This document shows, piece after piece, positions 55,237-64,000 of a DNA stretch of 64,000 nt. The notes under the pieces were generated by a model. That model was not told where the DNA came from, made no database searches, and saw only the letters and a list, made by a program, of their open reading frames with translations. How positions within the stretch are numbered: the first letter of the stretch is position 1; each line of letters opens with the position of its first letter. Both the position numbers and the translations under genes were made by a program. This DNA is from Euptelea pleiosperma (lineage: Eukaryota > Streptophyta > Magnoliopsida > Ranunculales > Eupteleaceae). Where the stretch lies: positions 11,539,929 to 11,603,928 of the forward strand of contig CM068541.1 of NCBI GenBank assembly GCA_035048495.1. Direction: 5' to 3'.

Positions 55237-57564
55237 ATTCATACGGTTTGTGTATAATTCGCGAATAATTCTGAGTATCTGATCTGAACCAAGTCCCAGT
55301 CCAGTCATATTCAACCAAGAATCCGAGCCCGACCCAAGTTGGATCTGATGCAGACCTTCCAAATGAGAATGGTGATGTCATCACAAGAGAATTGGTGGAT
55401 GGGATCGGATTTGGCAACAACAAGCTAGTCAATTACTGTTCACGAACCTAGTGAACCATGCGACCATGATTATGTGGGATGATGAGGTGGTGAACAAATG
55501 ATCCAATGCTGAGCACACATTGACCCAAATGGGCTCGGTGCATTTCGTTGAGGCTGGTTGCCAATCAAGCTACTGACATCGTTGAGAACCATGGTTCGAA
55601 ATCTCGGGATTGGAATCCGGATCAGTCTGATCCAGAACAGGATCGGTTCATCTTGCCTGAGACAAAGTGAGACTTATTTGGAAAACAGTGATCTCGGGTG
55701 AGAATTCATTTTTGGACGACTTCGAACAATGTTGAGAACACCACTTATTAAAACATCAAGAGTTCTTACAGTAATGAATGAGGCACACACTTCTATTATG
55801 GTGGGCCTGTTATGTGGAGCCTGATGGTGCTAGAAGAACTGTACACGAAGGCATGATACTGTGGCCCAGCTATCTTTGGGAAACAGTTATCTCGGGCGAG
55901 ACGATTTTTGGATCGGTGAAGCATCAAGGGCGTCTTTCACTACAAGTTTTGTGGCAATGGATCAGGTCAACTCGGTAATCCTGTTCAACCAAACTGGTAT
56001 TACCAGTTTTGGGTTCAGATATTACCAATTTTGAAACGGATTTGGGTTTATCCATTTGAAAATGATCATTTATCAAGTCAGGTTTCAGTTTGTTTTGCTT
56101 ACTCTGATATTTCAGTTTAAACCAAAACCAGGCCCTAACCTGATCCCTCAGGCTGTTATGTTTGGCAAGGGTCAGGTTGGGGTCAAACCATTAACTAGCC
56201 ATATCTAATCCATTTTTACCAAGTTTGGGTTCGTGTCATACAAGTTTCGACTCACTTTCTAGTCAACCCATTAGAACCCAACGCTCAGGTTCCAATTTTA
56301 TTTAGATTCAGGTTGTGTTTCATTTAACCCCAAGTCAGGTTGGATCGGGTCTTAAGAGCCAAGAAGCACCGCTCAGTGAATTTGCATTTTAATCCCCTGT
56401 TCTCCCCTGCAAGACAAACAGTGGATTGCCACTATTCCTGCAGCGAAAAGCACCCCATGTGCTGTTTGCAACTGGCCAGAATTTGCTGAAATTAATAACC
56501 AAAAAAAATAAAAAATTTGAGAAATAAAGGAATTATATAATTCAGTAAACTGTTGGAAGACCTTATGAGCTTATAATAGTCATAATGCGACCCAAAAAAA
56601 AAAAAAAAAAAACCTAGATAATTACTGGTACTATACAATTTTATGAAAGCTTCAATGCCAGGCACTTTTACCAAGATTATCTTCTCCAAAAATTAGCTGG
56701 GACTTTATGTTAATCCAGATTCTGCAAACCTAAATGCATCTCTCAAGTAGGAACACAGCTGCCACTCCCAAAGCTCTCCCTCTGATAGCTATAAATAGCT
56801 GTCTGTAATATAAAAACAATAAGATCGGGTTAGACGACCAATTCTTCTGCAGTTTTGAGCTGATTATTGCAACGCAGACCAACATTCAACTCAGAAGGAA
56901 GCAACAAAATTTTTTCTATAATCATATCTATGAGCTGCATGTAGTTGTTTTATAAACCATGTATCATATTTCAGAATTCTATCTCAATTCAGCTTCTAGT
57001 TCACAGCAGAAAACAAAGGGAACACAGGAATGAGAGTAGACATGGGATTACTATTGTTTGTACTCCTTTGTGGAAAACTACTGTATAATCATCCGGCAAA
57101 TTTTGAAGAATAATAAAAGAAATTAAGTTGATGAAACTGTTTAAGCCCTATCCACATCTGTAAATACCACAGCACAAGCAAACGAAATACATGATCCGAC
57201 AAGGATTCAGCCAATTTTATAAGCCAAACTCAGTACTACAACCACGAATTGAAATCAACAACAACTAATCTCCCTGTATGAGATTTTAAGTGTGTATCTG
57301 ATGTATGAAAGAAGCTTAGTTACCTAATTTGTTAATGGGGCAAGAGTAGAAAACAGAAATTTAGAGAAAGAGATTGAAGGAGTAATAGAAGTAGATTCTC
57401 ACTGATTCAAATGAAACCCTAGAGGAGTCAGACGAACATAGAGCTACAAGGATGGTGTCTCACCACCCAAAACAAAAGAGGAGCAAACCTCACAAGTAGA
57501 ACTAACAGAAGCACTTTAAACACTTCAGTCAACTTCAATTGTGTCTAGAAATATGAGGGAACAT
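55233..57564. other. Intergenic, no gene recognised
   Basis: Contains GGTTCAG/CAGGTTNGG-rich low-complexity stretches (55980-56360), an A-run at 56594-56611 and AT-rich DNA. Parts of 56700-57540 look like non-coding transcript or intron sequence, but no exon was identified. Confidence 0.4.
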
Positions 57565-57573
57565 GGGTAGACC

Positions 57574-58369
57574 CCCTGTTAGCAATCATCCGATTAATTC
57601 GCGAATTTTATGTTTTTTTCAAGAAAAGTTTTATTCGTCTGGATATTTGAATAATTCGGAAAAATTCGGTTTTTATCAAGCTCAAATGAATTGAACACGT
57701 TCTTAAGAATTTTTGAAAAATTCGTTTCGAAAAAACAACGGACCGTTGTTTCTTTTAAAACAACGGGTCAGAACCGTTGTTTATTCCAAGAAAAAACAAA
57801 TAATTTCCCCTCAGTTACTCTACCACTTGGGTAGATCTTAAGCGATCGCCCCTCCTAAGTGCAATAGATGCCGTTAACCTAGACCATGGGCCTTTTTGAT
57901 CACCCATTGACCCAGTGAAGATAAGTATATTTGCCCCTTTATATTCTAGTCCTATTTATACAACTCAAACTCCCTTAACTATCACTTATTTCCCCCTTAT
58001 ATTCTAGTCCCTATGTTTTATTTAGCTAAAGATAAAGAGTAATTAGAACAAAACGTGCTTATTGGTTGACTCAACCTCAAGTAGTATATTGACTCCCTTT
58101 CAGCATGTACCAAATTTCTAGTAACTATAATACATTGGACTATGGTAGCTATATTATTAAATATATTGATTCTCTTTCCAAATATACCGAATTTTTGGTT
58201 TTCAAATTTTAAAGTAGAACGTATAAAACACGTATAAACCGTATGCCGCGTATTTGCCATTTAGTGAATTTTTTACCGAATATTTGACCGGATTTTTGAA
58301 ACCCAAAATCGAATAAAACTCGAACTTTTCCCGTATCAACTTTTTGCCGTATTACGAATTGCTAACAAG
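57574..58369. mobile_element. 796-bp MITE-like element, TTAGCAAT ends, 8-9-bp target duplication
   Basis: Flanked by GGGTAGACC (57565-57573 and 58370-58378). Inverted ends are CCCTGTTAGCAAT at the left and ATTGCTAACAAGG at the right. Internal CGAATTTT/AATTCG-rich sequence. No transposase. TIR and target size suggest a hAT-like non-autonomous element. A related shorter copy lies at 30083-30435. Confidence 0.75.
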
Positions 58370-61160
58370 GGGTAGACCTATGTGTTTAGAAAATAGAAAC
58401 TCTTTCGAAACTTGTTTTGAAAATCAAAAACCTTTTCGAACTATTCTAATTCAATCAGGAAATTACCTAAATACTTCAATTTGGAAACTAAACTAACAAT
58501 AAGACTAAATTTTAGAAAACTAATAAACAATGGTTTTAAACGCGAAGGTGTGGAGGCAAGGCGCTCCAATGTCCTAAAGTGTGAGGCATAAACCTCAAGG
58601 CGTGGGGTGTAAGCCTCATGAACCTGCCTTTCTAAATGAATACTGAGAATAAGAAAATAAACAAATAATAGAATAATTCAATGTAAAGGATAAATTTAGG
58701 TAAATTTAACATTAATCTATTTCATATAGGGAAAGGAATGTTTTTGTTGCTTTTATTTAGCCTAGAATAGCTTATTATTTTTTAACTATTATTTAGGGAA
58801 TTAAATTAAAAATTTTAAGGTACAGTTGCCTCCACCAGCATATGCATGTGAGGCGCACGCCTTTAATCCAAGGTGTTAAAAAAGGTGTCAAAAGGCATAA
58901 GGCGTAAGCCTCTTTTAGAGCTTCAGTGGACGAGGCGTATGCCTCACAAGCTTTTAAACTTTTTCCACAAGCATCAAGGTGTTTGGGCAAGTGGGCCAAA
59001 TCCCACTTTGAAAACTGGGCCTTCAAGGGGCCGTTGGGGCATGACCATGGATTCCTTTTGGACTGATTAACGCTGGATGTGTCTTGTACTTTTTCATTTA
59101 CATGACACTGAATCATCATTGCACGATGCTCCTGCATCCTTCAATATCAATATACACATCCAAGTACGACGATGATATTTTAGCACTAAGTATACATCAA
59201 ATATCCAACAATTGAGGCTCCACATCAGCTCAGTCAATCCCCTTAATCTCCACTGACAACCGATTACCATGATTTTTTATCAAATATGAAAATATTTATT
59301 TAGAAATTTCTCTTCCATCGATACCCATGAAATGTGATTAAACCAAAAAACGAAAAAAACAGAAACAAGTGACGGGAAAACCTGGCCACCATAACGAAGA
59401 CAAGCACAAGAAAAAGAATGGGAGAGCATGTGCACCTTCCTAACCACCATGCCATGAATTGCATGTTGAACACGCAATACTAGAACAATAAGATATTGAG
59501 AACAATATAGCAAATAAAAAAAATAAAAAAGGAATTTCAACAGGATGCAGATCTATCAAATTAGCAATATTTTGCACAAAATAAGTCAACTATCTTATAA
59601 CATGTATGTGAGAGTTGACTAAGCTTGCCCAAAAAGTTATTAAATAACCATGTCCATTGTAACAAAAACATGCATACAAATCCCATCACAATTTGCAAAT
59701 TCTATAATCCAACAGAACCCTCTCAAAAATATCTTAATCTCTGTCATCTTAGAAAGCCTTGAGCCTTTGCCAATGAACCTTGAGATCCTGAAATCTTCAT
59801 CTTGAAGCTAACCATCATAAGGCCATCAAAAATATGGATCATTACCTCTTGTATTATAGTCAAAGTATGTTACTTTATTACTTTAACATAAAACTATAGG
59901 GACAATCTTCTAAGTCTTGTACACAGCATTGGTTTATATAAATCTTCTGCTGCGTGCAGGGTTACAGACTAGCTTATCCCAAATGTTAATTGACTGAAAG
60001 AAGGTTAATTGAATAGGAAAAAATTGAAGTTAATGGAAAGGAAACAAAAAAGATCATAAAATTAAAATTAAAAGCACATGTCAAACTTAGAGGTCAGCAT
60101 TGAAGCATCTGTGTCGGACAGAGCCTCCAGTATACCCTATGTTGCAAGGATTTTTACTTGTCTGGATTCCGACAGGATTTTCTAGAGCAACACTTCGAAA
60201 TTTTGTTTTCTTTTTTCGTTCCTTACTTGCAATTGAAGTTTTCTATGCAACGAATAAAACATTACTGTGTTCTATTGTCTATGAATACATCCAAATCACT
60301 CTATCCCGTGTGGGGATGCTTCTCTCTCCACAATGAACCCCAGATATGCCATGTCAACTCACAAAGATTCTTTTACAAGATTAACTCCAAAATCAGCAAT
60401 CTCTCAGATTGCTATTTTCAATGAAGATATTATTCTGAGAAATCCTCATTCCCTCTATAAAAAATTTCTCTCAAGGAAATATCCATTATAGCAGTCTTTC
60501 TCATTGTGCAACTTTCTACACAAAGAACCTGCGACAATCAAAGTGTCAAAGATAAAAGTTGGCATGGTCAACTCATCATAAAAGGGAACTTACAACCTAA
60601 AAGAAGATATTCTCATATATCTTGCAAATAACTCTAGAAAAACCTTTCCTTGTAAAGTGTATCCCATTAACCTCTAGAATTTAGTCACTTTAACATGTCT
60701 AGTGAACTTTCAACAATCTACTTTTACCAAGGGCCGGGTAGAGGAAAAAGAACTTAAAGACTTGGCGTTCTTATAAGTTCTCCTGACAAGGAAAGCCTCT
60801 CCCAGTAGTATTGATATGACTTGAATATGCCTTCCTCACGTCACACAATAGTAATGAAAATCCTTCCCACTCCCACTGGATCCAAACTCCAGAAAAAACC
60901 ACAATCACAGCTGTCTTAAACTCTTCCTTGGATCAATCTATGCTTTCCAACCAATCATCAACTCCTTCAAAGCACATCACCCTTGGCAAATTAGATTACA
61001 AGCTATATCCAGACTATGATGTAACATTTAATTCAGCTTTTCACTCTTATCTATATTTTAAACCTTATCTCAGGAATTCCTAAAATACATTTTCTCCATA
61101 AACCCTTATGAATATAAAATTGGCCAAATTCACCACCAAATATGCCATTACCCAAGAAAG
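58370..61160. other. Intergenic, no gene recognised
   Basis: 58540-58640 and 58855-58960 contain repeated AAGGCGTAAGCCTC-like short palindromes typical of a degenerate foldback repeat. The remainder (59040-61160) is AT-rich and looks like decayed transposon or intron sequence. No domain was found. Confidence 0.4.
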
Positions 61161-61519
61161 TGTTGGATTCTATGTACACCCACGTGAGGGTGTTCTTAGT
61201 GGGCTGCGTTCCACTACCCCATGTAGGGTTTATTATCTATTGCTTATATGTTAAGTGATGAGCCCACCCACTTAACCCACAATCTCTTTATTTTATGTTA
61301 GCGGGTTAAGTGGTGAGCCCCCACTTGACCTACACGATTTCTCCTTTACTTGTAGAAGGAGTTTCCCCTATTTATAAATATTACTTATGGAAGATTGAAT
61401 ATTTACTTCAATCTCCCCATTCTCTCTCAAACCCTAATCTCTTCTTCTCTCCCAAACCTCCATTCTCTTTCTCTCTCTCTCAATCTTTAGCATATTGATG
61501 ACAACCTCAAACAACAACA
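61161..61519 (+). repeat. 5' LTR of the copia element
   Basis: Begins TGTTGGATTCTATG and ends CAACAACA directly before the primer site, the TG...CA form of copia LTRs (359 bp). Contains TATTTATAAATATT as a likely TATA region. Preceded by GAAAG, the candidate 5-bp target duplication. Confidence 0.8.
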
Positions 61520-61531
61520 TGGTATCAGAAC
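61520..61531 (+). other. Primer-binding site
   Basis: TGGTATCAGAAC immediately after the LTR, one base from the initiator-Met tRNA complement TGGTATCAGAGC. Confidence 0.85.
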
Positions 61532-62268
61532 ATGGTTACTCTAGGGCCTAAATCATTGTCCCCTAGAGTTTCCACGAAGATCTTATATGTGGGCATCTGA
61601 AGTCCGGGCAAGTTTTGAGCAAATCGCAAGGGGTCCTCCTGCGAAGTTCTTGGGTCTTTTCTGAAGCAAAGGAACAAGATATCTATCATTCCTGGTGTAT
61701 TACCTGCTATCAGTCGTCAGAAATCCACTCTATCCCCGTTCTTCAAGATTTTTTATCAATTTTTTCGGAGAACACGTATATCGAGGTTTTTTGGATTTTG
61801 ATTTTCCTCGAGATTCATGTCATTTTTAGGCTCTCTACCCAAACCGCCCCTCTCATAGGGCCAGTAAGATTCGACAGTAACTTATTTTAGAATTTTTGGA
61901 TCATCGGATCTTCGGTTCCAAAAATCGGATCCCTGGCTCAGATTTCGAGTTTTTTATTTTCTTGAGATTCGTGCATTGTCTGAGCTTTCTACCCTAACCG
62001 CACCTCTTTGTGGATTATCTGGGATCTACAGTGCTTGGTTTGGGATTTCTCTGACTGTCGGATCTCCGGTTTGAAAAATCGCCCAGGTTTTTGGCCCGAA
62101 TCTGATTTTTGCCTTTTGGGGTTTTCTCCTTTTTTGGAAACCAAGGTTCCCAGGGCACTTCTACCCTAGCCGCACCTCCCAAAGTGCTCCTACGAACCCC
62201 CCGAACCTTGGTTTAAGTTCTGCAGGCCTTATGTTCGTCAGTTGGTTATTTCCAGGCCTTCCGCCGCG

Positions 62269-63110
62269 ATGAGTTTATCAGAGGTTTCATCAGTTGAGGA
62301 TAGCATTCCGTCTCATGGTTCTCATGGAGACCACAACCCCCAATTATGCATCACTACGGTCAAGTTTGATGGGACCAACTATCTTGAGTGGAAGACATCA
62401 GCACTCATGTACATCGGGGGACGTTGCTACAATGAGTACCTCACAGGAAAGACAATCAAGCCTCCGCCACAAACAAATCCCACTGGAAATGGGTTATGGA
62501 GAACCTTACGGTGATATCTTGGCTTCTCCATTCGATGCAACCCCAGATCAGCAGGGGGTTCATGTTCTTCCTATAGCGAAAGAAATCTGGGATTCTGTTA
62601 CCGAAACCTATTCACAGGTTGACAACTTTGCAAAGTCAAGCTTGGTACCTATTAGGCTTCTCTCCGAAGCAAATTAGAAGAGATAGATCTTTATCAGGAC
62701 TACACCCCGGTTTGTACTGCGGATGTGAAGTCTTTCCGTGCCATGGTTGAGTAGTCCCGGATATTCCAGTTCCTTTCCGACCTTTATTCTAGCTTCGAGG
62801 CTGTCCGTATTCAGATACTTGGCAGATCTCATCCCCCTACTTCATTGGCACAGGTTTATGCCAACATTCAGGGGTAGGATAATCGTCGCACTGCCATGTA
62901 GCTATGTAGTGGTAGCGACACTCAGGATCGATCTGCCCTTGCCTCTGTCTCAGAAGGGTCAGAAATCCTTCCAGAAGAAGACCGGTGATGACAGGCGATG
63001 TCCCAAGTGTGATCACTGCAGCCATCTAGGCCATGTGAAGGACGCTTGTTGGGAGCTACACTGCACCCTCAACACCTCCAACCACTGGGGATATAGACTC
63101 TTTTTCTCCC
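62269..63110 (+). pseudogene. copia gag, frameshifted
   Basis: Starts MSLSEVSSVEDSIPSHGS, with the gag motif TTVKFDGTNYLEWKTSALMY at about 62355. The first frame stops at 62514 and the reading continues in another frame (EIWDSVTETYSQVDN, about 62583). A CCHC zinc knuckle CDHCSHLGHVKDAC lies at about 63009-63050. At least two frameshifts or stops. Confidence 0.8.
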
Positions 63111-63224
63111 AGTGATCTTGAGCGACTTCGTCGTATGATCGCCCAGCTCAATGGGCGAGCATCCACTTCTACCTCCACCTATGCCTAGACAGGTACTGGA
63201 TTTGCTTTCTCCGTATCCACTGTT

Positions 63225-64000
63225 CCTTCTAGTCCCTCCTGGATCATCGATTCAGGGGCCTCAAATCATATGACTGGTATGTCTTCAGATTTCTCTACAG
63301 TTATTCTATTTGTTCTGGTCTTGACAAAGTTAGGATAACTGATGGCACCCTTTCCTCTGTTTCTGGGAAGGGCAATGTTCATGCCTCTTCAGCACTAACC
63401 TTGTCGTCGGTACTGCTTGTTCCTCAGTTTACAGCTAATCTTTTATCTGTCAATAGCCTTACCAAGAATCTTAATTGCAGTGTAACATTTTTTCCTTCTC
63501 ACTGTGTGTTTTAAGATCTGGAGTCGAGGCGGACGATTGGCAGTGGACGTGAGGAAGGTGGCTTGTACCTCATGGATCGCTCGGTTTCTTCTTCAGCATA
63601 TCAGTCCAGCATCAGTAGCAGTAGTCGAGTCAATAAAGACCAGTTATTGCTTTGGCATAACCGGCTTGGTCATGTACCCGTGTCAATTTTAAAGCGTGTC
63701 TTTCCTACTTTCTCTTCTCTTTGCGATGTTCCGTTCCAATGTTCCACTGTGAAACTTGTGAACTCGCAAAGCATTGTCGCACTGTTGTTCCTCTTAGTGA
63801 AAATAAAAGTACTATTCCTTTCAATCTTATGCATTCTGATGTGTGGGGTCCTGCCCCGGTGATGTCTTTATTTGGATTTCGATATTTTGTTACATTTGTT
63901 GATGATTTCAATGGTTCTACCTAGGTATATCTTATGAAGTCGAAAGATGAAGTTTCTTCCATTTTCAGACCTTCCACAAGATGGTCACCACTCAGTTCAG
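63225..64000 (+). pseudogene. copia protease and integrase, frameshifted
   Basis: The aspartic protease motif SWIIDSGASNHMTG is at about 63237. The pre-integrase motif QLLLWHNRLGHV is at about 63642. Integrase follows in another frame: CELAKHCRTVVPLSENKST and LMHSDVWGPAPVMSLFGFRY, then FVTFVDDF and a TAG where the family has Trp. The window ends inside integrase. Confidence 0.82.

Larger units (their letters stand above)
61161..64000 (+). mobile_element. Ty1-copia retrotransposon, 5' half, runs off the window
   Basis: In order: LTR 61161-61519, primer-binding site at 61520, leader, gag from 62269, zinc knuckle (about 63000-63050), protease motif (about 63240), pre-integrase and integrase (63640 onward). 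The gene order protease-integrase before RT is the copia arrangement. Several frameshifts and stops show that it is no longer functional. RT, RNase H and the 3' LTR would lie right of the window. Confidence 0.9.

Noticed and set aside
55079..55432. Frame with a long poly-Lys run on the minus strand
   Set aside because: Produced by the 38-T run; not a protein.

Overview
This is nuclear DNA from a flowering plant. Two recognisable plant genes are present: one encoding a SCAR/WAVE actin regulator and a duplicated pair encoding ALOG (LSH/G1) nuclear proteins. Introns have GT-AG borders and are very long, and the spacers are packed with Ty1-copia, Ty3-gypsy, LINE, SINE and foldback (MITE) elements. 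The species cannot be told from the sequence. No tRNA, rRNA or CRISPR was seen.

Positions 1-17188 (minus strand) hold a SCAR gene. Seven exons were read by hand, and every junction is in phase: 17188-17034, 10823-10660, 5427-5304, 5225-5093, 4521-4454, 4274-434 and 313-212. They give 1529 residues, from the start methionine into the WH2 motif; the last exon(s), with the connector and acidic tail, lie left of base 1. Intron 1 (6.2 kb) and intron 2 (5.2 kb) are filled with retroelement remains. The large sixth exon carries nine nearly identical 138-bp repeats, a coding minisatellite.

Positions 17.2-28.0 kb contain no gene. They hold several families of foldback elements, a tRNA-derived SINE with a perfect 13-bp target duplication, a 25-base C run, and a 480-bp direct repeat.

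Positions 28.0-45.8 kb are a head-to-tail duplication of a segment of about 9 kb (unit A about 28012-36741; unit B about 36742-45783). Each unit ends with one intronless ALOG gene (35270-35824 and 44358-44891, plus strand). The units differ by transposon insertions, by a secondary duplication inside unit B, and by a one-base change that alters the C-terminal tail of the unit A protein.

Positions 45.8-61.1 kb contain no convincing host gene: a large imperfect hairpin, MITE copies, a decayed copia pol on the minus strand, a 38-T run and a MITE with a TIR and target duplication. From 61161 to the window end is the 5' half of a Ty1-copia element (LTR, primer-binding site, gag, zinc knuckle, protease, integrase), interrupted by stops and frameshifts.
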